A model generated the notes under the pieces. It was not told where the DNA came from, made no database searches, and worked only from the letters and a program-made list of their open reading frames with translations. A stretch of DNA of 64,000 bases, from the NCBI RefSeq assembly GCF_001625215.2, contig NC_030387.2, positions 39,455,606 through 39,519,605 of the forward strand, given 5' to 3'. Origin of the DNA: Daucus carota subsp. sativus. Its lineage: Eukaryota; Streptophyta; Magnoliopsida; Apiales; Apiaceae. Below are positions 1 to 12,096 of this stretch, one piece after another. Within the stretch, counting starts at the first letter, position 1, and each line of letters starts with the position of its first letter. Both the position numbers and the translations under genes were made by a program.

Positions 1-2
1 GG

Positions 3-3000
3 GCTTTTAAGGATCTCATATCTAAAGATGAGAAGAGACCAGTTCTCAGGCCTCTGCAAATCCCAGCTCCATTCAGAGCAAGGCTGAATCTACCTCAGGC
101 ACCACAACCACAGCCTCAACAACCTCAACCACAACATCCAACCTCTCCCACAGTCACCAGAAAATCCAGATCATCAACTACAAAACCATCCAAATCAACA
201 AAGTCTGATGACCAACCCTCTACAACACAAACCAGAACCTCTGTTGATACACAAGTTCTAAAGACAAAGTCTGATAAACCATCAAACTCTGAAGCTCCAA
301 ACTCTGATATCCCAATAAACTCTGAAGCTGCTTCTACACCAAAGCAGAAAAGAAGGAGGAGACTTGTTGCAGCATATGAATTTGATGATCTTGAACCTGC
401 ACAAGATGTAAATTCTGAACCTATTCCTACAACAACAAATGAACCTGCTCAGCCCAGTCCAAAACCAGCTAGATTCAAAAGACGGGCACACAAGCCAAAG
501 AGGGCCAAGATTCCAGAATCTGAAATTACTGATTTCACCATCCAAGAGGAGCAAACACCATCAACTCCAGTTGCTGAAGATTCTCAACCTCTGATGGTGG
601 ACCCTCTTCAAGTTGTTCCTCTGATATCTCCTACAGTATCTCCTACAACATCTCCTAAAGCAACTTCTACAGCATCTGCAGTAGATGAAGAAATAGAGTG
701 TGATGCACAAGCTACTGATGAAGCTGGAGCAAAAACTTCTGATCCTAAATCTCCAATATCTGATCATGGCCATTCTACTCCAATTCCTCATTCTCCAATG
801 AAAATACCTGAGAATGCCATTGTTCATGATACAGCTCCAGAAAACTACAGGTCTGATGTAGTTGATGAATCAGACAAGGTAGCTGTGGAAGCTTTACAGT
901 CTCTTGCTCAGACTGGTGAAGAACCTATCAAAACACAGTCTGAAGCCCAAGGAAAATCTGCTCAAGATACTGTGGAGAAAGTTGCTAATCCTGCTCTTGA
1001 AGATGAAAAAGCAAACTCTGATACTGAGGATGATGCCAGTTCAGATACTGACAAGGATGAAAATGCTGAAGTCCCTCTGACACAACAGAAATGGGAGTCT
1101 ACTAGCCAGTTCAATGCCAGGCTACAAACTCTGAATACAGACTCTGAGCCACTCCCAAGGGATCTTCAGGTTGATCCTCCAAGTGAAGTCTGGGATAAAC
1201 TCTGGTTGAGCCACCAGCATTCCTTGGAAACACCTAAAGCTGAAGAGTTCTTAGCTATGGCAGAGAAGAAAATTACAAACTCTGATGTTATGTCAAGCCT
1301 CAAAGGCACAATTCTCTATCTAAAGACATTTCATCCTGCTCATGCCCAGACATCTAAATCAATAGATGGTCTAAGAACAGAGGTGGCAAAGGTCAAGGAG
1401 ACCAATGAACTGGAAAAGAAAAGGACAATCAATCCTATGAAGGAAAATGTACAGAAGCTGGTAACTGCAAATGAATCTCTGGACCAGAGGATGACCTTGA
1501 TTGAATCAAATCAAGAAAAGATGTCAAAGCAGCTGGAAGCTATCCAAACATCACTTTCTCTGATCACATCAATTCTGATTCCTGATGAGGATGATGCCAA
1601 AAAGGGGGAGAGAGTAGCTCAAGTCAAATGCAAGTCTACTACTCAAACTCTGAAAAGGAAGAAAAAGGATGATGATGATGATGCTGATGACTTCACAAAG
1701 CACAAGAGATTTCAGGCAGGAACTGGTGGAAGAGTTTCAAACTCTGACAGTTCAAAACCTAAGCAAAGTTCAAAGTCTGTTCCAGTCCCAACACACAATG
1801 TCACATCTGGGTCAAAGCAGAGACCAGTGGCTGGATCAGATCAACCAATGACTGATGAAGAACTTGCTAAGTTAATTTTTGAACAAGAAAATCCAGAAGC
1901 CAATTTGGACTTGGAGTTGATTGCTGCAGAAGAAGAAGAACTAAAGAAAGAACATGCTGAAGCAATAAAGTCAGGAAAAATCCAAAAGCCTGCAAAATCA
2001 ACTGCCAGACCAAAGGAAAAAGGGATACTGATCAAAGAAGCTACTGTTGCTGATCAGAGTTTACCAGTCAAAAAGGTATTCTCTGAAGATGAATATACAA
2101 CTAAAGGAAAAAGCAAAGTAGATGAAAATCTGGAGAAAGGCTGGGATAAGAAGAAGTTTACAACCTCTGACACAGCTCAAGTTGTACAGGAAAAGAAATC
2201 AGAAGCTGCAATCTCTGACAAAGCTCATGTTGCAGAATCACAACAAGGAAAATTGACCTCTGACACAGCTCAAGTCAATAAGGAAACAAAGAAAGACACA
2301 GTCTCTGACAAAGCTCAAGCTGTGTTGCAGAATCACAACAAGGAAAATTGACCTCTGACACAGCTCAAGTCAATAAGGAAACAAAGAAAGACACAGTCTC
2401 TGACAAAGCTCAAGCTGTGTTCAAACCAACAACTACTCCACTGGCTGGATTTGCAAAGCCTACTCTGATGACTGAGATTAGTTTTGAAAAAGGCTCAATT
2501 CAACCATTTTCTCATCAAAAGGCAGGAAGGGATAAAGGAGGGCTGGGATCCAAATATGAAAAATTTGATCAGAGTATAGGATCAAGACCAGATGACCCCT
2601 CATCTCTCTGTGCTCCCAAGACTGGAGTATTGCAAGATAAAATGGACAAACTTGATTCAGTCCAGTTGGTGAAGAATGACAGGGGAGATAATATTCTTAT
2701 CTACTTCATGTCTGATGGAACAGTGTTTAGAGTACTTGAAGCAGATCTCTATGCTAAACACTGGGAGGAATTGAGATATGTATCACACATATTTCAAGTG
2801 AAAAACAAGTCAGGACAACACATCTCCAACCTGCTAAAGGATCAGATCAGAAGAAAGATGGGGATTACAGGAAACAAAAATGCTGGACCTTTCATTCCTA
2901 AATACCTCAATCATAAAGGACAGCTGGTGGAGATGAAGAAAAATTCAGCAAAGATTGAAACAATAGGTGGAATCAGAACTCTTGCATTTAATGAAGAGTC

Positions 3001-3208
3001 TGATAAAGCTTACAATATCAGGCTGGATAGGGACTTGAAGAAGAACAAGATTTATGATCTCAGAGCTGCAATTTATCAAACTGGAGTTTCAGATCCAGAG
3101 CTGAGAGAGATCAAGAGACAAATGATTACAGTGCTTGAAGAAGCTGAAAAAGAACTCCTCAGAGGGTATCTAAAGACAGCAAATGGTGTCTATGCAGCTA
3201 AGGAGTAA
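3..3208 (+). pseudogene. Late ORF of a SIRE-type Ty1/copia retrotransposon, frameshifted, 5' end outside window
   Basis: The frame is open from the window edge to a TGA at 2349-2351 and resumes in another frame to a TAA at 3208. The protein is low-complexity: Ser/Pro/Thr-rich with repeated SD and NSE motifs, basic clusters, a probable coiled coil near 1380-1560, an Asp run near 1668, and repeats of the type SDKAQ. It ends in a more ordered Lys/Glu-rich C-terminus. It lies directly before a polypurine tract and LTR, the position of the extra envelope-like ORF of SIRE-clade copia elements; that identity is inferred from position, and no envelope domain was recognised. The break comes from a 95-bp tandem duplication at 2229-2418; 95 is not a multiple of three, and the two frames agree once that length is subtracted. 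Confidence 0.7.
2229..2418 (+). repeat. 95-bp tandem duplication that frameshifts the retroelement ORF
   Basis: Two adjacent copies, 2229-2323 and 2324-2418, are essentially identical. The second copy places a TGA in the original frame at 2349-2351. Confidence 0.9.
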
Positions 3209-3324
3209 AGTATCTGTAAGTCTTAAAAGTTTTCTGTTATATAGTTAAACTCTGTTGCATTTGACTTAAATGTTTTGACATCATCAATTATCTGTTAACT
3301 TGCACATAACTTATTCATGCACAA

Positions 3325-3336
3325 GTTGGGGGAGAT
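3325..3336 (+). other. Polypurine tract of the SIRE-like element
   Basis: AGTTGGGGGAGA immediately precedes the LTR start TGTTAG. This is the usual position of the plus-strand primer site in Ty1/copia elements. Confidence 0.8.
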
Positions 3337-3910
3337 TGTTAGATATAATTGATGATTACTACTAATGTTCTTAAAGTTTGTTTTAGAACAGGAATCATCA
3401 GAGTTTAAGCTAGAAGCTGATCAGAGTTAAGTAAAGTCTGACAGAGTTTAGTAAAGTCTGACAGAGTTTGATAAAGTCTGATCAGAGTTTACATAGTCAA
3501 GACTCGACAGAGTTTACACGTGGAAAGAGCTCAGAAGCGGATATACTTCAAGGAAGGATAGATGCTGAGGAGTGATTTGCTGACTATGGAAACTAAACAG
3601 AAAACTGGAGCAATCTTTGATTGATAGATTTATTAGCTGATTTATAGGATATCAAATCAGAGATTGATTTTGTAACTGTGTCTATATAAACACAGATTAG
3701 GGTTACTCTATATGAGTTGAGTTATCGAGTATATTGAAAAGAACCCTAGCAGCTCTTAGTGATACAATATAAATCACTGAGAGAGTTTTTGTAACTATTA
3801 AAGCTTTGTGAATATAAGAGTTTACTGCTTTCGATCTCTTATATTGTCTTACTGTGTTACAGATTGTGATCACTATATCATTCTATATAGTGAAAATATA
3901 GGACCTAACA
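3337..3910 (+). mobile_element. 3' LTR of a SIRE-like Ty1/copia retrotransposon
   Basis: The 574-bp LTR runs from TGTTAGATAT to GACCTAACA, with TG...CA ends and short terminal inverted repeats (TGTTAG/CTAACA). U3 holds three tandem copies of a unit of about 20 bp around AGTAAAGTCTGACAGAG (3430-3490). A TATA box, CTATATAAA, lies at about 3682-3690. The 5' LTR is outside the window, so neither target duplication nor age can be judged. Confidence 0.85.
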
Positions 3911-5161
3911 TATTATATATAATTTATAAATTTAATTAGGTGAAGCTGTGATAATTAGTTAATATTATTTTTTTAAATATTCATGAATGTTAACTTTATG
4001 AATGATATATTTTTTATTTTAACGAAAATTTCGGTTTGGTTAGTTCATGATAAAATTTTCTAGTCCGGTTTAGTCTAGAAAAAATAAATTATTGTTAGCT
4101 TGTAGAGTTTCTATTCTAATTAATTTATATTTGAGCGCTAGCGCATATATAATCATTCACGTAAGATTTTATAATTATTATTTTTTCAACTACTACGATA
4201 TATTGATATTGTTATAAGATTTTGTTATCAATAATAAATGATTAAATTTAATGTACATTGATTTAAAAATAATACTTAAAAATAATATTATATCAAATTT
4301 CTATGTAGAATTAGTAGTTTTATTAAGCTGGATATTTGTAGATTTCACAATGTATCAAACATTTTAGTGCTAATCTTAATAAACTTATGAAAATTTGATT
4401 ACTAAATATTTTAATAGAGTAACATATTAGCATTTAAAAACAAAAATAACAAATAGACAAAAGAATTGATAATGATACAAGGGCAACCAAAGAAAACTAA
4501 ATGATAATAAAAATGTCTAACTGCAATTTCTAAAATGTGTGCGCGTTGAAAAATAGAGGAAGTAATCTTATTCGTAAAAGTATCGTTTTTTACAATTTGG
4601 TGTAACTATGTACGATTTTATTGATAAGTACAATTTAGCTTGGTATACACACTAGCTACACCGTTCTTTGATTTTGAGCATTTTGCTTGGATGATTCCAT
4701 TTCGTAATCATAATTAGGTAATGCCTAGATATGATAATATAAAAATGAGCATTCATTTATGTTTTCAAATTTTTCTTTCCTTTTGGAAATGTCTCTTTTA
4801 CATTTCTATGCAATTAGCTATATAGGAATACAATTGAGTCTTCTTCGAACAATCAAGAACATATGCTAACAAATTCAACTGTCATATGATATATGATAAT
4901 TATATATTATATTATTTAGATAGTCCCTTTGATTTTTAATTATATTATCCTCTAGTGTCTCTATTGAAAACATGGATATGCAATTACACACGGGAATATC
5001 GGAGCACACGTCCTTACAAGAGAGGAGGGTGGATCAAGTACCCTGAATTGAATTTTGATGGCATATATAATAGTTTTTTTTTTTTTTTTTGCAATTTGAT
5101 GACTTTATATTAATATTAGCATTTTAATAGTTTGTATATATATATATATAGAGAGAGAGAG
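3911..5161. other. AT-rich intergenic stretch, no gene seen
   Basis: No reading frame looks coding. The stretch holds a T homopolymer near 5075-5090 and a (TA)n(GA)n microsatellite at 5138-5163 that borders the next element. Confidence 0.6.
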
Positions 5162-5562
5162 AGTAAAGTTCTATGAAGACCACTTTTATTGGAGACCGTA
5201 GAGATCATTTATGTTCTGCAAGTGAAATATTGCATAAAAACATTGCAAAACGTATAGTTTTGCACATCATGTTGTACAAAATCATTATTTCACTTTAAAA
5301 TCTTGAATATCATATAAGTTTCGCATGTAGAACATTACAGAAGGTTATATTCTACGAAATATATTTAGTTTGCAGGACATTGTTCAACTTGCTAAACATA
5401 CATTATATACTTATGAAACATAGATGATCTTCAACAATTTTAATGAATACATGATATTTGTTGAACATACTTAACAAAATAATGTATTTTATAGTGTTTT
5501 GATTGCAGAACATAAGTGGTCTTCACGGTCTCCAATAAAAGTGGTCTCCATAGAACTTTACT
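5162..5562. mobile_element. TIR element 1 (MITE, 401 bp) in a TA-rich tract
   Basis: Terminal inverted repeats of about 60 bp start AGTAAAGTTCTATG and end CATAGAACTTTACT. Further in, both arms carry ATTGGAGACCG and a TTATGTTCTGC block. It has no coding capacity and is flanked by TA repeats on both sides, so the exact target duplication cannot be read. Confidence 0.8.
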
Positions 5563-5567
5563 ATATA

Positions 5568-5979
5568 TTAAGTTCTATGGAGTACAAAAAAAATTGGAGT
5601 ATTGGAGTACAAAGTTTGATAAAATGTAATCTAGTCATCTAAATTTCAATTTTTTTTGTCCAATAATATTTGTAAATATTTGACAACCTGCACATTATGT
5701 TCAGCAACATAAACATCGTGATCAAATGGCAGAATAATTATTTTTATAAATCATAGGACTCTTATGTCCTGTAATATAACTAATAAGCAGAACAATAATC
5801 TTAATACTTGTTAAAGTTAAAAGATATTAATGATTAATTGACAATTATGTGCAAGACAACTTATAAATGATAGATTATATCAAAATTTGGATAATCAAAG
5901 ATATTATACAGGATCAAACTAAAAAATTATGATTTGTACTCCAATACTCCAATGTTTTTATGTACTCCATAGAACTTAA
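5568..5979. mobile_element. TIR element 2 (MITE, 412 bp)
   Basis: The element runs from TTAAGTTCTATGGAGTAC to GTACTCCATAGAACTTAA. A second inverted block, TTGGAGTATTGGAGTAC / GTACTCCAATACTCCAA, lies just inside. It abuts element 1 on the left and a (TA)n tract on the right. Interior similarity to element 3 shows they are the same family. Confidence 0.85.
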
Positions 5980-5996
5980 CATATATATATATATAT

Positions 5997-6413
5997 AGAG
6001 TAAAGTTCAATGGAGTACACAATATATTGGAGTATTGGAGTACAAAGTTGGATAAAATGTAATCTATTCATCTAAATTTCAATTTTTTTTGTTCAATAAT
6101 ATTCGTAAACATTTAATAACCTGCACATTATGTTCTACACAACATAAACATTGTAATCAAGAGATAGAATAATGACTTTTATAACTTACAGGACTCTATG
6201 TTCTGCAATATAACTAATAAGCAGAACAATAATGTTAATACTTGTTAAAGTTGAAAGATATTAAAGATGGATAGACAATTATGTGCAAGACAACTTATAA
6301 ATGATAGATTGTATATAAATTTGTATAATCAAATATATTATTTATGATTAAACTAAAAAATTAAGATTTGTACTCCAATACTCCAATGTTTTTTTGTACT
6401 CCATAGAACTTAA

Positions 6414-6417
<4 letters not shown>
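5997..6417. mobile_element. TIR element 3 (MITE, 421 bp), close relative of element 2
   Basis: Ends are AGAGTAAAGTTCAATGGAG and CTCCATAGAACTTAACTCT. The interior matches element 2 over most of its length with scattered substitutions. It is bounded on both sides by (TA)n. Confidence 0.85.
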
Positions 6418-6447
<30 letters not shown>

Positions 6448-6736
6448 GTGAGATCTATGGGGTGCTAGATTTTTTGACAAATTGGAGTCCTTAAGATCTA
6501 CCATTGGATTTAAAAAAGATCCTGTGGCTGAGATTAAATGAAAGTAAATACTGAGGTTACATTTTTATTAAAATTCAAACGCTAACTCGTACCCCTATCC
6601 CACATAATCCGCTCAAAACTACCGTCATTATCACGAAGGCTTGATTTTCGGTGTGATCATACCAAAGTGCGGGACTTCACAGTCTTAATTCAAGAACCCA
6701 ATCCCATTCCGCAGCACAAGACTTGGCGACGGCAGT

Positions 6737-9138
6737 ATGAGTTCAGGTACCCACAAATTGTCCAACGTTTGTTTTGATTTTTTATTTGCATGCATTTTAA
6801 TTGATCAAAAGCATTCCAGTTTTTGCGAACCGCCCCGCCGTAGATGAATTGGTCGTCCTGCAAGGCGTTTCTGAAACTAGTGGTGTGTGTTTTGTGGGGG
6901 GATTTTGTGGGTTTTGATAATGTTAGTCACTGGAAGCTAATAATAAGTGTAGTATATTTCGATCATTATCAATTGAGAATCGAGTGTTGTTAGGGCAGGA
7001 CATTGCCGAGTGGGTAATTTGGGGGATTTACTTATGAGCTACTGATTTAAAATTTTAATTACCTTTTCTTGTGGGGCTTTAGTTTTGATATGTCCTGATG
7101 GGCAAGAAAATGTGGTACAGCATTGTTTAATTTTGGATGCAAAAGATGTCATTTTGGTTGTGGGTTTGGTTATTCGAGTACAGTACTGTGAAGTACAGGT
7201 TGGGTTGATCTTATGGTGGGGTATGGAAGATGAGCAAACCTTGGTTAAGAGGTACCTAGAATTTGGAGTCCCGCTGCTTGTAAGATTACACGGACTATAT
7301 GATAGTGTCCTGTAATTATGTTTTGGTTTAGTTAACCTTAAACTTATGATGAGCCACAGTGGAGTATCCGTACTGCAGAGTAGCTTACTAAACCATATGT
7401 GTCTTAAAATTCGTGTAATTGAAATACTTGAAAGTGGTAACAGTAGCATTTGTCATCCATACTTGTAATTGAAATTTATTTAGTTTCCGTAGTATTTTTA
7501 TTTAAGGTGCAATGTAAGTAACAAAATATTCAAATTGATGTTCGTAGGTAGAAGAGTATCAAAATATTTAAAAATGTGGTTAAGAGGTACCTAGAATTTG
7601 GAGTCCCGCTGCTTGTAAGATTACACGGACTATATGCTAGTGTCCTGTAATTATGTTTTAGTTTAGTTAACCTTAAACTTATGATGAGCCACAGTGGAGT
7701 ATCCGTACTGCAGAGTAGCTAACTAAACCATAAGTGTCTTAAAATTCGTGTAATTGAAATGCTTGAAAGTGGTAACAGTAGCATTTGTCATCCATACTTG
7801 TAATTGAAATTTATTTAGTTTCCGTAGTATTTTTATTTAAGGTGCAATGTAAGTAACAAAATATTCAAATTGATGTTCGTAGGTAGAAGAAGAAGCAGTA
7901 GACTTATTCAGAGCCCATGGGTATTCAATTGGACGAAGAAGCAGCCTGAGTTTGTAACGATTGATGATGATGGGGATAGCAGCAAAAGGGGGGGGGTTGT
8001 CTCTGGGGGTACGTTACTTAAGAAGAAAGTTCGTGGTAGCGTTATTGGCAAATCTCATACAGTGGGGTACACACCTACAAGACTGGACACCCGCAGCGAG
8101 TGGATGGAACCCGAAATAGTGATGACGAGAGACCTGGCCGAAGAGGATGATGCGTTTATGACGCCTAGAGAACAGTTTAGCAACTCTGGGAGGACTGTTT
8201 CAGGGCATATTGGTAGAAAGTCGGGAACTTCGGGAATGGCAGAAAAAGCGCGGGGGCAGAGGGCTTCAAGTCGGAAGAAGATACATAGCCAGGTATTAAA
8301 TTAGGCAAAAAGCAAAAGCTATGCAGCACGTAGTGTAAAAAACTCATTGTGTTTTAATTGTGAGTACCTCATTGTTTTTGTATAAAAAACTTGCAGTTGA
8401 CAGCTGAGGGACATGATGCTGCTGCGTTGTCTAAACAGAAAAAGCTGAAAGTTGGCTCTGGGACTCCAAAAATATCTGAGGTACAAGATTCTTAAGAATT
8501 AAGTATGCTTATTCTTGTGCTTAAGAGGTACCTCATTAAAGTATGCTTCAGAGGTACCTCATTAAAGTTGCTTATCTGGGTGTGCTTCAAAGGCATATCC
8601 TGCAATCATGTATATGATCTGTTAGATTAATTACTAAGTATGTGAAGTACAAGTTGGCAGCTTAAGAATTTTGTATGACAAGACGTGAAAGACGAATTAA
8701 AATTGACATTAACTTGCGAGATAAAAAAACCGAATTGTGTAATTCAGAGAGAAAACTGTAATTCTCAAAAATCTAAATGGAGTATACACTGGAATTCAGA
8801 GGCCATGTAAATATCTTCTTGCAATACAGTAAATCATGAGAATTACTAGTGCACTTCAGGTTTAAAAAATACACTATAAACTAAAACAGGACACATACTA
8901 GAAAATATGTGCTGGAGAGTTGAGTGCTACACATCTTTTATAAGCATTCATGCGTGATGATTATAAGCATCAGCATGGAAATGTGGTTGTATTTTTTGCA
9001 TGTTTATTAGAAGCGTATATAGTCTAAATTTGATGCTTTTTTCACGTGCAGACACGTAAGCGTGCAGCGAAGGCTATTTCTAGAAGGGCTCATTTAGCAG
9101 TAAACAACTGTGGGAGATTTACTTGTACTGCATTTTAA
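6737..9138 (+). CDS. Unknown basic, probably nuclear protein inside the TIR element (four exons, inferred)
   Basis: I do not recognise this protein. The spliced model has exons 6737-6746, 7883-8292, 8397-8480 and 9052-9138. All introns are GT-AG, and the frame stays open to a TAA, giving about 196 residues. The first exon is only ATGAGTTCAG; joined to exon 2 it yields MSSGRRRSSR, a natural-looking start. The protein is rich in Arg, Lys and Ser, has an acidic patch around residues 85-100, and ends with basic stretches (KRAAKAISRR) that look like nuclear localisation signals. It faces the FAR1-like gene convergently, as mudrB faces mudrA in maize MuDR. That parallel concerns layout only; no sequence similarity to mudrB is claimed. 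Intron 1 contains a 335-bp tandem duplication. Confidence 0.55.
7243..7890 (+). repeat. 335-bp tandem duplication in intron 1 of the element gene
   Basis: Copies start at 7243 and 7578 (period 335) and differ by a few substitutions. The repeated part ends just past the exon-2 acceptor, so an intact-looking TTCGTAG acceptor plus the first bases of exon 2 also occurs at about 7541-7555. Confidence 0.9.
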
Positions 9139-9765
9139 CCTGCAGTAGCAACCTGCAGCCTTTCGGAATCTGCAGTACTGTCTAACACTGGTATATATTG
9201 AGAATGCCAAAGTGCAGGACATTGTGTTAACAACATTATGGTATAAATCATGCAGTTAGTGTACAATACCTCTCCCAACATACTATTATGCCAAATAGTA
9301 TATTCAGTAATGGTGATCAACAATGACAGAAAGACAACGAAATCAAATTTGTGTAAGAAATTGTGAAGCGCAGCCTTTTTTTCGTAGCCCCACAATTTGT
9401 GAGTTTGGAACTTAGTAGCGCACTCAGTAAATGAATCAAGTAGAAACAGCCTATAAGTGGGGAATGAAGCATTATCTAGTAAACTTCATATTTAAAAAGA
9501 ATAGGAATAAAACAGATTAGAATTTAAATTTTCAAATGTAAAAACTACACACTTTAAATATGAGTGCGCAACAAAAAGAAACTAGTTTTATTTCTGAAAA
9601 TGTATCACCGAACACAGAGAGGAAGTGATAATACTTGGTGCTAATATTAGTAGCAGTACTGGTAAACAATCATCGTGTTCTGTATCTTAAACATAACAGC
9701 CCGAACATATCATTCAAACACAAAAAACCAGGAAAGGCTACAGTAATAACTAGTGGAAAAATATA

Positions 9766-10956
9766 TTACTTGTTAGTGCGGAACGTTGGATCAAATGAAA
9801 CAATGTCGCCAAAAATCTCATAATTAGCTTGGCCAATTGCATCCGTCCAAAACAATCCTGTCAAATGCCCTTCTCGATCCGTCTTGTAATCATAATAGAA
9901 TTTATCTTTGGATGACTTCCTTCGTAGTTTAAATTTGTCGATAATCAAACTAGCATCGTTTTCTCCAATTCCAAGTTTAACATCTCGTGCAAAATTCTTG
10001 AAGTCCGAAACCGTAGCACCAACGTTCTCGTATGAGCCAACCATCTCCTTGGCTAAATTATAAGCTCGTGTTGCACCAATCTTCGCTCGAGAGCAATCCA
10101 TAATAAAATTTTGCTGACTTTTAGATACTTTACGGTTACATCTCAAAAACATATTTTCCGCTCCAACTGCTAAAGGATGATTATGCTCTTCCACAAAACT
10201 CATAATCACAAAACCCCTTAATCCTGCAGCTTTCAAAACAATGTGAGCTTCGCACTCACATCTACGGGACGTGGTTCTTCTAACTTGCGAACTATCTGCA
10301 GTCATGTCATCTTTAAGGTTTGATTTGCTAGGAGTAGGAGTACCACCACAGTTACACATAATTTTCTTGGACACCACATTACCACTTCTGTTGGATTTTT
10401 GTCCGGACTTACGAACATCAAATCCACCTTGCCGCCCATATTCCCGATAAAATATAAAGGCATCTTCTAGTGTTTGAAAGTGCTGGTTTGTTCGTGGTTT
10501 GTAGACATCGTCACAAGATGGAATCCAGACTTTATCACCACTGGGAGTAACAACTATTCTAGGGGCGGGAACTTTGGGGAATAGACATTCTCCTGCAGTA
10601 TCAATCTCATCTAGTTTGTCCTCATCAATCTCAGCAGTTTCATCATCAGAGTCTCTATATGAATGTTCGGAATCGGAACTCTCAATGTGAGGGACATCCG
10701 AAGCACCTAAGAACAATACAATAGCGAAATTACTTCCTAAACCAGTTAATGAAACAAATATCTAATCGTGCAAAACAACAAATAACGGGACTGGAAATCA
10801 AATTTATGCAGAACATAAGATTACTAATAGATAAAAAAGACAAACACCTACAAAACGCTGTTCCTGTAAGACTAAAACATTTAGGAACTGACTCCATGTA
10901 AGACATATGCCAAATTATATGCAGTACTTACCGGATTCTGTATTCTGAATAGACAT
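9766..10956 (-). pseudogene. FAR1/MULE-type transposase gene, N-terminal part only
   Basis: Two exons on the minus strand: 10956-10932 (ATG, eight codons plus one base) and 10706-9766, joined through a GT-AG intron in a consistent frame, about 321 residues. The order is an acidic Ser/Asp-rich N-terminus, then a FAR1-type DNA-binding domain. That domain shows an FYREYGRQGGFDVR-like start, Cys pairs (MCNCGG, RRCECEAH) and the terminal EEHNHPL that supplies zinc-binding His. A linker follows, then GDIVSFDPTFRTNK, where the MULE transposase domain normally begins. A stop follows at once, although AA|GTAATAT there could be a splice donor. I see no DDE catalytic exon between 9766 and 9138. FAR1-type proteins are domesticated or active Mutator-like transposases; this copy lacks the catalytic part. 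Confidence 0.75.
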
Positions 10957-11301
10957 GGTATTAGCGTCCTGCAAATGACATGTTTGATTGACCTCCAAAC
11001 ACATGAACGACAGGGTGACAACGATTTAGGCAGGGAGAGAAAGAATGCAGTACATCGTTGAAGTTTGAAATCCATAAAAACCTCATCTTGTTGTAACCGC
11101 CCCATAAGATGCGCTAGAATGTTTGTCCGCAGAGAAGATACACACATATGCATCTGTTTCGCTGCTTGTATAAAATAACAGATTAATTAGTTTTAAAAAT
11201 AAACATACCAAGTTTACTCCCAGCCGTAGGATGCTTTTTAAATTGATGGTCTGGATTTGGACTCCAAGACTCCAAAAAATTAAGGGATCCCAAATAACTT
11301 T

Positions 11302-11347
<46 letters not shown>

Positions 11348-11684
11348 TTTAAATTATTTATACAGAATTCAAGTGAGCCATATTTTTATTGTCAATTGAA
11401 TCTCTTATAACATTAATCACCCAAAACTAATATGTATTTAAGTTTCAGAAAAATATATATATGTATGTTTACTCTAGTTATTGTTAATATACATTTATGT
11501 TTCGTTTTAAAAGAATATGAGGGTTGTTGATACCAAAGATAAACAAGAAGACACAAATCACTTTAATTAGCGTTTCTCATTATTTATGTGATTGTTTTGT
11601 TATTAAAGTCAAGTTTATTATGAAAGTTAGAAATTAAATTCAATAGTATACAGAATTACATAATCTTCTAGTATTGCATATAAT

Positions 11685-11790
11685 GTTGTGAAACGGTAAA
11701 AAATTACATAATTTGAATATTAAAATTTTGTTTTCTTGTTGTGAAACGGTAAAAAATTACATAATTTGAATATTAAATTTTTGTTTTCTT
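11685..11790 (+). repeat. 53-bp tandem duplication in AT-rich spacer
   Basis: Two copies of a unit starting GTTGTGAAACGG lie head to tail, period 53. The stretch around it (11345-12096) shows no gene. Confidence 0.8.
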
Positions 11791-12096
11791 GTGTTATCAT
11801 TTTGGTATTGAACAATTTAATAAAACCCAACTGCTAACTTGGAATCACAATCCATGTGTTACAATATATACTAATTCAATTCATGAAAAAACTTTTGTGG
11901 GCATACACATGTTCTTAAAGAAGATTGTCTACGAGTACATTATGTTTAACAAGTTTCACCGAAATCCTGTGACCACTTATATAAAATAATAAAGCTAAAA
12001 ATGTTTGTATTAAACGTAATGCTTCTTTTCTAAGTAAAGATAACAATATTGTGTCTGTAAGATGTATATAATATAAATATAATCCTTCTTCCATAG

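Larger units (their letters stand above)
6445..11305. mobile_element. 4.9-kb TIR DNA transposon carrying two convergent genes (Mutator/FAR1-like, probably defective)
   Basis: The left end (6445-6530) and the reverse complement of the right end (11222-11305) align over about 80 bp. Shared blocks include a T run followed by TTGGAGTC, an ATTTAAAAA tract and ATCCT-TGGCTG-like sequence. Both ends abut long (TA)n tracts, about 12 units on the left and 19 on the right. Inside, a plus-strand gene (6737-9138) and a minus-strand FAR1/MULE-type gene (9766-10956) converge. The transposase gene stops at the start of the MULE catalytic region, so the copy is probably non-autonomous. The superfamily assignment rests on the FAR1-like protein; the TIRs are not of a family I recognise. 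Confidence 0.7.

Noticed and set aside
282-827. Minus-strand frames opposite the retroelement ORF
   Set aside because: They are Cys/Arg-rich mirror images of a Ser/Asp/Glu-rich coding strand and match no family.
9135-9395. Minus-strand 86-codon frame between the two element genes
   Set aside because: Checked as a possible missing MULE catalytic exon; it has no D, E or H context of that domain.
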